Source: an uncultured Flavobacteriales bacterium | GTDB lineage: Bacteria; Bacteroidota; Bacteroidia; Flavobacteriales_E; Vicingaceae | Length of the DNA stretch: 21,598 nt | Direction of reading: 5' to 3' | NCBI GenBank assembly: GCA_937925525.1 | Contig: CALALS010000154.1 | Location: forward strand, 1-21,598 | Shown here: positions 6,637 to 14,446 of the stretch, one piece after another | How the letters are laid out: each line of letters opens with the position of its first letter | Numbering within the stretch: the stretch's first letter is position 1 | Made by a program: the position numbers and the translations under genes | The notes under the pieces: model-generated | The model's database searches: none | Told to the model about the DNA's origin: nothing | The model's input: the letters and a program-made list of their open reading frames with translations, nothing else

Positions 6637-7545
6637 CTAGTTTTCGAGTATTTGAGCGTACTTTTTGGTGTTTCCAGGGTCAATCCGGTTTAAGAGATTG
6701 ACGACATTATTCTTTTCTGTTGGTGTGGCTTCTTTAAATAAATTAACTATTTCATCTGCTTTGGAATAGAAAAACAATTGCAGCTGATACGAACCCGGCT
6801 TTTGATTATACACATCGGTAAGTAAGTTCAACGTATTTGCAATATGCTCTCTTGATTTAACTAAATCTTTTTGCATGTTATCAAAGCCAATTCTGTGGTA
6901 CTCATAATAAAGCTTTCTTATGGGTTCGAATACATTGTTTAAAGTGTTTTCAACCACCCAATATCTATTAGAAAAGTCACCAAACGATTTCCAGCCCGGC
7001 TCACTGGCGCTTTGCGCATTGTTTGCAATCTGCTGAGCCTTTTTAAAATAAGGTGTTCCGCCATATAATGAAAAAGAATCATAATCTAACCCAATAATAT
7101 AATAGGCATAATAGGCTAAAACAGATGTAAGATTTGAAATATGGGCATTTTCAGAAAAATCAAGTGGGTCGAACTCCACAAACTCCCAGTCCATGTCTTT
7201 ATCCACTCGGTTTAGTAAAGTAGAATAATAAGAAGTTCCGTAAACAGGTCTCCTGCTCTGAACATTCAATGTTCCTTTAAATCTGGTAGATGAAGTTCTC
7301 TCGGTAACATTAAACGTAAAATTGCACTCTATTCTTTCTTCGGGTGCAAACTTATCTTCCGTCCATTTACGTGAATTCATAAACTCAAAAATGGCTTTTT
7401 CCATCACTTCAAACACCCTTCTTTCAGAACCTTCTACCTGATCTGCGTTAACAGAAACTGTGCAATTAAGCTCTTGACTTATAATTAATTGAAAGGAATT
7501 AATTAAAGTAAAAAGTAAAGTTAGAAATGTAAGTTTAAACTTCAT
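6637..7545 (-). CDS. porD: Type IX secretion system protein PorD (DUF4835 family)
   Basis: This 302-residue exported protein has an N-terminal signal peptide (cleavage near residue 24, after IIS-Q). The mature part opens QELNCTVSVNADQVEGSERR and continues through EFMNSRKWTEDKF, a block near YGTSYYSTLLNRVDKDMDWEF and AYYAYYIIGLDYDSF, all characteristic of the DUF4835 family. From memory this family carries the name PorD in T9SS annotation; its exact role is poorly defined. It overlaps coaBC by 11 nt and is followed 3 nt later by recN, a gene order I recognise from other Bacteroidota. The window also holds a T9SS substrate at 14446-18777, so the system is probably functional in this organism. 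Confidence 0.85.
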   Translation of the reverse strand: MKFKLTFLTLLFTLINSFQLIISQELNCTVSVNADQVEGSERRVFEVMEKAIFEFMNSRKWTEDKFAPEERIECNFTFNVTERTSSTRFKGTLNVQSRRPVYGTSYYSTLLNRVDKDMDWEFVEFDPLDFSENAHISNLTSVLAYYAYYIIGLDYDSFSLYGGTPYFKKAQQIANNAQSASEPGWKSFGDFSNRYWVVENTLNNVFEPIRKLYYEYHRIGFDNMQKDLVKSREHIANTLNLLTDVYNQKPGSYQLQLFFYSKADEIVNLFKEATPTEKNNVVNLLNRIDPGNTKKYAQILEN

Positions 7546-8734
7546 TAAAAATACTAGTTAATTTAGTTAGAATATCCTCCGCAACTTGTTGCTTTGATTT
7601 CAACACAAATTTCTCAATTTTATTGTTTTTATCAATTATAGTTATCTTATTTGTTTCAACATCAAAACCAGCTCCTTCATCTTTTAAAGAGTTAAGGACT
7701 ATAAAATCAAGGTTCTTAGACTTTAGCTTTTCGAAAGCATGTTGTTCTTCATTCTCTGTTTCAAGTGCAAAACCAATGAGTATTTGATTTTTTGTTTTAT
7801 TTTCTCCCAAATACTTAAGAATATCCGTTGTTTTAGATAATTCTAAGTTAAATTCAACTTCTTTCTTCTTAATTTTCTCTGCAGCAACTTGTTTTGGTGT
7901 GTAATCAGCTACAGCGGCAGCCATTATTATGGCATCAGCATCTTTTTGAAGGGCTTTCACCGCTTCAAACATCTCAGCAGCTGAAACAACATCATTTCTG
8001 GTATAGCTGTATTTTGATTCCACCTTACTTGGTCCGCATATTAGTGTAACCTCTGCGCCTAATTCATAAGCCTTGTCGGCAATGGCAACTCCCATCTTAC
8101 CTGAAGAATTGTTGCCGATAAATCTCACAGGGTCAATTGCCTCATGAGTTGGGCCGGCAGTTACCACTATTTTCTTTCCCTTTAAAACTCCCTTATCAAA
8201 CTTAGCTTGAATGTAATCAAACAAAGCTTCAGGTTCCTGCATTCTCCCTTCTCCACTTAACCCACTAGCTAACTCTCCACTTTCAGGATTCAATATTTCA
8301 ACTCCGATTTCTTTAAGTTTATTAATGTTTTCTTGTGTAGATGGATGTTTCCACATATCCAAATCCATTGCGGGAGCAACTGCTACATCGCATCTGGCAG
8401 AAAGATAAGTAGCCAGCAATAAATTGTCCGCCTGTCCATTAGCTATTTTAGCAATTGTATTGGCGGTTGCAGGAGCAATCAAAAGTAAATCAGCCCACAA
8501 ACCAAGTTCAACATGATTGTTCCACTCTCCTGTTTTTTCATTATGAAAATCAGTATAAACAGGATTTTTAGATAACACAGATAATGTGAGGGGTGTTATA
8601 AAAGAAGAAGCAGAAGCGGTCATTATAACTTTCACTTCTGCTCCATTTTTTATCAGTAATCTTACTAATAAAGGTATTTTGTACGCTGCTATGCCGGCTG
8701 TTATGCCAATTAAAATTTTCTTTCCTTGCAGCAT
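7535..8734 (-). CDS. coaBC: Bifunctional phosphopantothenoylcysteine decarboxylase / phosphopantothenate-cysteine ligase
   Basis: CoaBC carries out two consecutive steps of coenzyme A synthesis: joining cysteine to phosphopantothenate, then decarboxylating the product with FMN. The ATG at 8734 gives 399 residues; a GTG one codon earlier is also possible. The flavoprotein half shows GITAGIAAYK (10-19), the histidine of NHVELG (H74), APATANT and PAMDLDMW. The ligase half starts near VTAGPTHEAIDPVRFIGNNS (191-210) and has the AEKIKKK lysines. Where the E. coli decarboxylase has its catalytic cysteine (xACG), this protein reads LASG, with Ser157. The gene lies 18 nt after the rpoZ stop and overlaps porD. 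A near-palindrome (AGAGATTTAATCTCT, 8739-8753) fills the gap to rpoZ. Confidence 0.95.
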   Translation of the reverse strand: MLQGKKILIGITAGIAAYKIPLLVRLLIKNGAEVKVIMTASASSFITPLTLSVLSKNPVYTDFHNEKTGEWNNHVELGLWADLLLIAPATANTIAKIANGQADNLLLATYLSARCDVAVAPAMDLDMWKHPSTQENINKLKEIGVEILNPESGELASGLSGEGRMQEPEALFDYIQAKFDKGVLKGKKIVVTAGPTHEAIDPVRFIGNNSSGKMGVAIADKAYELGAEVTLICGPSKVESKYSYTRNDVVSAAEMFEAVKALQKDADAIIMAAAVADYTPKQVAAEKIKKKEVEFNLELSKTTDILKYLGENKTKNQILIGFALETENEEQHAFEKLKSKNLDFIVLNSLKDEGAGFDVETNKITIIDKNNKIEKFVLKSKQQVAEDILTKLTSIFNEV

Positions 8735-8752
8735 CACCAGAGATTTAATCTC

Positions 8753-9082
8753 TTACTGTTCGGTAGTTGTTTCAGGGTCTCTGAAGTAAATTTTACCGTC
8801 CAAATACTCTTGAATAGCAATTGAAGGTGGCTTAGGTAAGCCTTCATAAAACTTAGAAACCTCTATTTGTTCTCTGTTTTCAAAAATCTCATCCAAATTA
8901 TCGTTAGCCGATGCAAACTCAGTTAATTTTTGATTTAACTCTTCTTTCAGCATTTTATTAATTTGGTTAGCTCTTTTTGACATCACTAAAACAGATTTGT
9001 AAACATTACCTGTTTCGTTATCCAGCTCATGGGTATTTCTGGTAACAATTGATGTTTGAGCGTTTGTTTTTCTAAAGTTCAT
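8753..9082 (-). CDS. rpoZ: RNA polymerase omega subunit, Bacteroidota type
   Basis: This 109-residue protein belongs to the omega/Rpb6 family, which helps assemble RNA polymerase around the beta' subunit. The recognisable core is NVYKSVLVMSKRANQINKML with the following helix, then a phylum-type C-terminal extension (YEGLPKPPSIAIQEYLDGKI). The position between bamD and coaBC is the usual one in this phylum. It starts 9 nt after the bamD stop and is probably translated from the same message. Confidence 0.9.
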   Translation of the reverse strand: MNFRKTNAQTSIVTRNTHELDNETGNVYKSVLVMSKRANQINKMLKEELNQKLTEFASANDNLDEIFENREQIEVSKFYEGLPKPPSIAIQEYLDGKIYFRDPETTTEQ

Positions 9083-9091
9083 AACTTATAA

Positions 9092-9892
9092 TTAATTTAT
9101 TTTTTTAGCGTCTTCACGCATTTTTATTGAATTTTCGAATATGTTTTCAGCCTCTTTTAACATGGAACTATTCGGAAAAACGTCCACAAAATTATAATAA
9201 GCATCGATAGTATCCTCAATTCTTTCCAACTTTTTTTTCTGAATACTGTTTTTAGCCAACAAATACTGCGATTTTAAGCTTAAGAAAGTTACCTCTTCAA
9301 TTTTATCAGAATCAGGAAAATCTTTGATAAAGTTTTCTACAGAAACCATTGTTGCTCTGTAATCTTCAATTTTAAAGTATTGTTTTAAAATTAAATAACT
9401 CTTCAACTCAAGCTTTTTAACTAAACTATTTACTAAAATATTACAGGTATCGTTTTTAGTGCTTTTAGGATATGAATTCATAAAAAGTCTGAATTCTTCT
9501 AATGCACGATGTGTAGGTGTTTGGTCTAGCGTAGCCGTTGGAACTTGCTTGTAATAACATAATGCACTCATAAAAAGACATTCTTCGGCATATTCACTTT
9601 GAGGAAAAGTTTTGGTAAACTTTTTAAAGTAATATCCGGCCAAAATATAATCATATAACTTGTAGTGGTTATATGCATACAAATAATTGATTTCTTCTGC
9701 CTTACCTGAACCCCTGTAAAGCGAGACTAATTCTTCAAACAATGGCAATGAACGGGAATAATCTTCATCTTCATAGTAAGAAACAGCTGCCTGATACTTT
9801 AAGTCCATATCTCCGCTTTTAAGCAGCTTTTGGTAATCGCTACAGGCAGAGATAATAATTAATAGTAAAAAATAGACAAATACTTTTTTCAT
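9092..9892 (-). CDS. bamD: Outer membrane protein assembly factor BamD
   Basis: BamD is the lipoprotein of the BAM complex that works with BamA to insert beta-barrels in the outer membrane. The 266-residue protein starts with a lipoprotein signal ending IIISAC (lipidated Cys17) followed by SDYQKLLKSGD. The rest is a chain of TPR-like helices: a YQAAVSYYEDEDYSRSLPLF repeat near 35-55, then HYKLYDYILAGYYFKKF and EECLFMSALCYY. It is the first gene of the leftward operon and has its own -7 box 11 nt upstream. Length and motifs are normal for the phylum. Confidence 0.92.
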   Translation of the reverse strand: MKKVFVYFLLLIIISACSDYQKLLKSGDMDLKYQAAVSYYEDEDYSRSLPLFEELVSLYRGSGKAEEINYLYAYNHYKLYDYILAGYYFKKFTKTFPQSEYAEECLFMSALCYYKQVPTATLDQTPTHRALEEFRLFMNSYPKSTKNDTCNILVNSLVKKLELKSYLILKQYFKIEDYRATMVSVENFIKDFPDSDKIEEVTFLSLKSQYLLAKNSIQKKKLERIEDTIDAYYNFVDVFPNSSMLKEAENIFENSIKMREDAKKIN

Positions 9893-9902
9893 ATAAAGGC
9901 TG

Positions 9903-9910
9903 CAAAGGTA
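9903..9910 (-). promoter_or_regulatory. -7 box (TACCTTTG) for the bamD operon
   Basis: TACCTTTG on the minus strand lies 11 nt before the bamD ATG. It is identical to the box in front of the HMA-like gene. The matching -33 TTG is not obvious at 17-23 nt. The 118-bp region is shared with the divergent gene at 10011. Confidence 0.55.
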
Positions 9911-9975
9911 GTATTTCTTATCAAATTAGTGTTTATAACTAGATTGTTTGAAATTTATTATGAGCAAAAAAACAT

Positions 9976-9983
9976 TACTTTTG
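9976..9983 (+). promoter_or_regulatory. -7 box (TACTTTTG) for the alpha-oxoamine synthase gene
   Basis: TACTTTTG fits TAnnTTTG and ends 27 nt before ATG 10011. TTTG at 9947-9950 could be the -33 element with a 25-nt spacer, slightly longer than usual. This is the best two-part promoter candidate in the window. Confidence 0.6.
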
Positions 9984-10010
9984 TGGGATATTTAATTTAA
10001 AATCACATTT

Positions 10011-11261
10011 ATGACTGATTTATTTGAAAAAATCAAACAAAGAAAGAGTCCGCTAGGACAATATTCATCTAAGGCGCATGGTTATTTTACGTTTCCAAAA
10101 CTTGAGGGACAGTTAGCCAGCAGAATGATGTTTAGAGGGAAGGAAAGATTACAGTGGAGTTTAAACAACTACTTAGGCTTAGGAAATCATCCTGATATTA
10201 GAAAGGTAGATGCTGAAGCAGCTGCTGAATGGGGTTTGGCTTATCCAATGGGTGCAAGAATGATGAGCGGAAACACTAAATTTCATGAGCAATTAGAAGC
10301 AGAATTAGCAGCTTTTGTAGGGAAGCAAGATGCTATCCTACTAAATTACGGTTATCAAGGAATGGTTTCGGCAATTGACTGTTTAGTAGATCGAAACGAT
10401 GTAATTGTTTATGATGCAGAATCTCATGCTTGCATTATTGATGGGGTTAGACTTCATCAAGGTAAACGCTTTGTTTATCAGCACAACAATATTGAAAATC
10501 TTGAAAAGCAACTTGAAAGAGCAACAAAATTAGTTACACAAACAGGTGGTGCGATTCTTGTTATTACCGAAGGAGTTTTTGGAATGTCCGGTAATCAAGG
10601 AAAACTTAAAGAAATTGTTGATCTTAAGAAAAAATATACTTTCAGACTGTTTGTTGATGATGCTCATGGAATTGGAGTAATGGGTGAAACCGGTGCAGGA
10701 ACAGGAGAACATCAAGGATGTAATGATGGAATTGATGTGTATTTTGGAACTTTCGCAAAAGCATTTGCAAGTATTGGCGGTTTTATAGCTGCCGAAGAAC
10801 ATATCATCATGCACATGAGATATAATATTCGTTCTCAAATTTTTGCTAAATCATTACCTATGCCTTTGGTAATTGGAGCATTGAAACGTTTGGATATGAT
10901 AAGAACCATGCCTGAATTAAGAGAAAGCATGTGGAATATTGCAAACGCCCTTCAGAAAGGTTTGAAAGAAAATAACTTTAATCTTGGTACTACTGACACA
11001 CAGGTTACTCCGGTATTTTTAAAAGGTGGTGTTGGTGAGGCTTCTAACATAGTATATGATTTAAGAGAAAATAAAAATCTTTTCTGTTCAATTGTTGCCT
11101 ACCCTGTAGTGCCTAAAGACGTTATTATGCTAAGATTAATTCCTACAAATATGCATACATTGGATGATGTTAAATACACTATTGATTGCTTTGCGGAAAT
11201 TAAAGCTAACCTAGAAGCTGGAGAATATCAAAAAGAGATTATAGCAGCCGGAGGGTTTTAA
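10011..11261 (+). CDS. PLP-dependent alpha-oxoamine synthase (serine palmitoyltransferase or cysteate acyltransferase type)
   Basis: The enzyme condenses an acyl-CoA with an amino acid and releases CO2. The 416-residue protein has the full fold: the phylum-typical N-terminus (MTDLFEKIKQRKSPLGQYS), NNYLGLGNHP, the glycine-rich AYPMGARMMSGN, DDAH (D216, H219) contacting the cofactor, and the Schiff-base lysine K250 in TFAKAFASIGGF. Homologues in Bacteroidota make either 3-ketosphinganine from serine or capnine from cysteate for sulfonolipids needed in gliding. The absence of a tight threonine-dehydrogenase neighbour argues against the threonine-degradation enzyme (Kbl). I cannot decide the amino acid substrate from sequence. 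The gene has its own promoter and terminator. Confidence 0.88.
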   Translation: MTDLFEKIKQRKSPLGQYSSKAHGYFTFPKLEGQLASRMMFRGKERLQWSLNNYLGLGNHPDIRKVDAEAAAEWGLAYPMGARMMSGNTKFHEQLEAELAAFVGKQDAILLNYGYQGMVSAIDCLVDRNDVIVYDAESHACIIDGVRLHQGKRFVYQHNNIENLEKQLERATKLVTQTGGAILVITEGVFGMSGNQGKLKEIVDLKKKYTFRLFVDDAHGIGVMGETGAGTGEHQGCNDGIDVYFGTFAKAFASIGGFIAAEEHIIMHMRYNIRSQIFAKSLPMPLVIGALKRLDMIRTMPELRESMWNIANALQKGLKENNFNLGTTDTQVTPVFLKGGVGEASNIVYDLRENKNLFCSIVAYPVVPKDVIMLRLIPTNMHTLDDVKYTIDCFAEIKANLEAGEYQKEIIAAGGF

Positions 11262-11283
11262 ATATATTTTATAGACCAATTAC

Positions 11284-11309
11284 AAGCCACATTCATTGTG
11301 GCTTTTTTA
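11284..11309 (+). terminator. Rho-independent terminator after the oxoamine synthase gene
   Basis: AAGCCACA and TGTGGCTT form an 8-bp stem around the loop TTCAT, followed by more T residues. It begins 23 nt after the stop codon, so the gene is a single-gene transcript. Confidence 0.88.
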
Positions 11310-11359
11310 TTTATAAATTGTCATATAAATTGATGATATTTACACTTCAATAAAATTAA

Positions 11360-12166
11360 GTGAAAGCAACACTATCAGTTTTATTATTCATACTAATTAA
11401 CCTAAGCCTTTATTCACAAGAAAGAGGAAGTAAGTTTTATATTTTATGGGGTTATAATAGAGCTGTATTCTCTCCTTCTAACATTCACTTCAAAGGGGAA
11501 AATATTGATTTTACACTTTTAAAAGTAAAAGCGAAAGACCGACCAACCCCCTTTGATTTATCCACCTATATTAATCCACAAACCATGTGGATTCCACAAT
11601 ACAACTATAGAATTGGATATCACATAAACAATAAATTTGCTATTTCTGTTGGTACCGATCACATGAAATATATTGTAAATCAATACCAAGACGTAAAATT
11701 TAAGGGTGATATTTTATTAAATAATTCCAGAAGACACTCTGAAGGTGCTGAAGTAATTTCTATCACTCCTGACTTTTTGGAGTTTGAACATACCGATGGT
11801 TTTAATTACATTAACACTCAGCTTGAGCGGACCTTTGTTGTTCATACGTTTTCAGATAATTTTTCATTTAATTTTAAAATTGCTCCCGGAATTGGCGTTA
11901 TGATTCCCAGAACCAGTGCAAAACTAATGGGCTATGAAAAAAGTGATAAATTTCACTTTGCAGGATTGGGAGCTTCTGTCGCCCTAGTTCCTCACTTTCA
12001 ATTTTTTAAGCATTTCTTCATTCAATCAGAATGGAAAACCGGCTACGTAAACATGTTTGATGTAATAGTTAATGAAAATGTAAAGGCAAGGCACAAAGTA
12101 TTTTTTGAACAATACAATATTTCTGTAGGAGCTTCATTTAACATAGCAAGAAAAAACAAGGCATGA
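11360..12166 (+). CDS. Exported protein, probable outer-membrane beta-barrel
   Basis: The frame starts at GTG 11360 and encodes 268 residues. A signal peptide is clear (MKATLSVLLFILINLSLYSQ). The mature part alternates hydrophobic and polar residues with many aromatics (RGSKFYILWGYNRAVFSPSN, YNYRIGYHINNKFAISVGTDHMKYI, HFFIQSEWKTGYVNMF) and ends in a likely barrel strand (QYNISVGASFNIA), as in small outer-membrane barrels. I have seen similar uncharacterised proteins in Bacteroidota but cannot name a function. Its stop codon shares ATGA with the aminopeptidase start, so the two are translationally coupled and may act together in the envelope. Confidence 0.75.
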   Translation: MKATLSVLLFILINLSLYSQERGSKFYILWGYNRAVFSPSNIHFKGENIDFTLLKVKAKDRPTPFDLSTYINPQTMWIPQYNYRIGYHINNKFAISVGTDHMKYIVNQYQDVKFKGDILLNNSRRHSEGAEVISITPDFLEFEHTDGFNYINTQLERTFVVHTFSDNFSFNFKIAPGIGVMIPRTSAKLMGYEKSDKFHFAGLGASVALVPHFQFFKHFFIQSEWKTGYVNMFDVIVNENVKARHKVFFEQYNISVGASFNIARKNKA

Positions 12167-14010
12167 GATTTTCAATACCACTTAAAAGATATATTATGAA
12201 ATATTTATTTCTACCTCTAATACTACTAAGCGTTTCTTCATTCTCACAAAATGGTTATTGGCAGCAGAAGGCAGACTATGAAATGGAAATAGATATGGAT
12301 GTTAAAACACATATTTATAAAGGAAAACAAAAAATAACCTATACTAATAATTCACCCGACACCTTAAAGAAAGTTTACTATCATTTATATTTTAACGCCT
12401 TTCAGCCGGGAAGCATGATGGACGTGAGGTCAAGAAACTTACCTGACCCTGACGAAAGAGTTGGCGATAGAATTTCGAAATTGAAAGATAACGAAACGGG
12501 ATACCAAAAAATATTAAGCTTAACTCAAGATGGAAAAAAACTGGAATTTGAAGAGCATGAAACCATTCTAAAAGTAACTTTAGCGGAACCAATTCTACCC
12601 GGAAAAACAGTTGTTTTTGAATTAACAAATGAGGCAAGAATACCTTTACAAATTAGAAGGTGTGGTAGAAATAACAAAGAAGGAATTGATTACTCTTTTA
12701 GTCAATGGTATACAAAGTTATGTGAATACGATAAAGACGGCTGGCATCCAAATCCTTATATCGCCAGAGAGTTTTATGGTGTTTGGGGAAATTTCGATGT
12801 TAAAATATCTATTGACTCCAGTTACATTTTAGGAGCCACAGGTGTTCTACAAAACTCTGAAGAAATTGGAAAAGGTTATGGGAAAAAAACTTCGGCAACT
12901 AACTCACAAAAACTAACTTGGCATTTTAAAGCTGAAAATGTTCACGACTTTATGTGGGCAGCTGATCCGGACTACACTCATACTACCAGACAAGTTGAAA
13001 ATGGTCCGTTATTACATTTTCTATATCAGGCTTCAGAAGACACGAAAGCCTGGAAAGAATTGCCTGAATACACCGAAAAACTATTTATTTGGGCAAGTGA
13101 ACATTTTGGAAAATATCCTTATCCGGTTTATTCTGTTATACAAGGTGGTGACGGTGGAATGGAATATCCTATGGCTACACTTATAACAGGTAAAAGAGGC
13201 AAAGGAAGCTTAGTTGGCGTTACTGTGCACGAAGCGTTTCATAGTTGGTATCAATGCTTATTAGCTACCGATGAAGCCCAATATCCCTGGATGGATGAAG
13301 GCTTTACAACTTATGCCAGCAACAGAGCAATGCAATATCTTTTCAATACCGATAAAGATAAAGCACAAGAAAGCAGCTATTTATCGTATGCTAAACTTGC
13401 TGCCAGTGGTTTAATGGAACCAATTTGTACTCACGCTGACCATTATAATACTAATTTTGCGTATGGAGTCGGCTCCTACTCAATGGGCTCAATATTTTTA
13501 CACCAACTAAGTTATGTAATTGGTCAAGAAGCTTTAGACAATACGTTAAAAAAATACTTTAATGAATGGGCCTTTAAACACCCGCACCCAAGAGATTTTA
13601 TAAGAATAACCGAAAAAGTGAGTGATATGGAATTAGATTGGTATTTAGCGTACTGGACTCAATCAACTAAACACCTTGACTATGCTGTTAAATCGGTTGA
13701 TAAAAATAAAAAAGGAACTACTATTGAGTTAGAAAGAAAAGGCGATATGATTATGCCTGTAGATGTTAAGATTGAATACGTTAACGGAAATATAGAATAC
13801 TACTCAATTCCTTTATCTATAATGTACAATCACAAAAATGATGAGTATAATGGAAAAAAAGTAAAACCGTTAGAAACCTGGAAATGGGTAAACCCAATTT
13901 ACAGTTTTGATATAGAGGTAAAAACTAAAGAAATAAAAAGTGTAGAAATAGACCCTTTAGGTAAATCAGCAGACTTAAACCGAGATAATAATAAATTCAA
14001 TATTAACTAG
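12163..14010 (+). CDS. M1 family zinc aminopeptidase, exported
   Basis: M1 enzymes remove N-terminal residues from peptides using one zinc ion. The zinc site is complete: HEAFH (H356, E357, H360) and E379 in MDEGFTTYA, giving the exact HExxH-x18-E spacing. GGMEYP (331-336) replaces the classical GxMEN and should bind the substrate amino end. Y439 in YSMGSIF is the probable catalytic tyrosine. An N-terminal signal is present. The first ATG (12163) overlaps the upstream stop as ATGA and gives 615 residues; a second in-frame ATG at 12196 gives a cleaner signal peptide (MKYLFLPLILLSVSSFSQ) and may be the real start. The C-terminal half is a soluble mixed region with no T9SS sorting domain, so periplasmic location is likely. 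The 3' end overlaps the opposing lipoprotein gene by 8 nt. Confidence 0.92.
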   Translation: MRFSIPLKRYIMKYLFLPLILLSVSSFSQNGYWQQKADYEMEIDMDVKTHIYKGKQKITYTNNSPDTLKKVYYHLYFNAFQPGSMMDVRSRNLPDPDERVGDRISKLKDNETGYQKILSLTQDGKKLEFEEHETILKVTLAEPILPGKTVVFELTNEARIPLQIRRCGRNNKEGIDYSFSQWYTKLCEYDKDGWHPNPYIAREFYGVWGNFDVKISIDSSYILGATGVLQNSEEIGKGYGKKTSATNSQKLTWHFKAENVHDFMWAADPDYTHTTRQVENGPLLHFLYQASEDTKAWKELPEYTEKLFIWASEHFGKYPYPVYSVIQGGDGGMEYPMATLITGKRGKGSLVGVTVHEAFHSWYQCLLATDEAQYPWMDEGFTTYASNRAMQYLFNTDKDKAQESSYLSYAKLAASGLMEPICTHADHYNTNFAYGVGSYSMGSIFLHQLSYVIGQEALDNTLKKYFNEWAFKHPHPRDFIRITEKVSDMELDWYLAYWTQSTKHLDYAVKSVDKNKKGTTIELERKGDMIMPVDVKIEYVNGNIEYYSIPLSIMYNHKNDEYNGKKVKPLETWKWVNPIYSFDIEVKTKEIKSVEIDPLGKSADLNRDNNKFNIN

Positions 14011-14446
14011 AGTGGTCCGCAATAATAACCCAATCATCATTAATTTTTTTCCAAATAATAGTTGAGTAGCCTGATAGCGTATCACTTTTTCGAAATAAAT
14101 TCCAATTACCAATCATAATTGCTGTTTGCTCTCCTAGGGCATCAATAGATTTAATATCAAACCTAAGTTTTCCCATTAAGTCTTTATTTGAATACGATTT
14201 TTTATAGTTGTTTAATGTCCTATCCCAACCTTTCTGCAAACCATTTTTTCCAATAAATTTTAAGCTATCAGACTTCCAATACGTCTGCATAAAGCATTCA
14301 ATATCGCCATTATTCCAGCAATCTTCTTGTAGTTGTATTTTTTCTTCCAGCTTTTGCTTGTCAAACGAATTAGTTGTACAAGCAATCAAAAAAAAAAGAA
14401 TACCGTATAAAGGTATTCTCTTAACAATTAGAGTCTTTTTATTCAT
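14003..14446 (-). CDS. Small lipoprotein with SnoaL/DUF4440-like (NTF2-like) domain
   Basis: This 147-residue protein starts with a lipoprotein signal ending FFLIAC (Cys23). The mature part looks like an NTF2-like fold of the SnoaL/DUF4440 kind: a first helix with QLQEDCWNNGDIECFMQTYW, SDSLKFIGKNGLQKGWDRTL, and final strands AIMIGNWNLFR, GYSTIIWKKINDDWVIIADHSS. Such domains bind small molecules or act as simple enzymes; no catalytic assignment is possible here. Its ATG shares a base with the stop of the large T9SS-secreted protein (TAATG), so translation is likely coupled and the two may be made together at the surface. Confidence 0.78.
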   Translation of the reverse strand: MNKKTLIVKRIPLYGILFFLIACTTNSFDKQKLEEKIQLQEDCWNNGDIECFMQTYWKSDSLKFIGKNGLQKGWDRTLNNYKKSYSNKDLMGKLRFDIKSIDALGEQTAIMIGNWNLFRKSDTLSGYSTIIWKKINDDWVIIADHSS

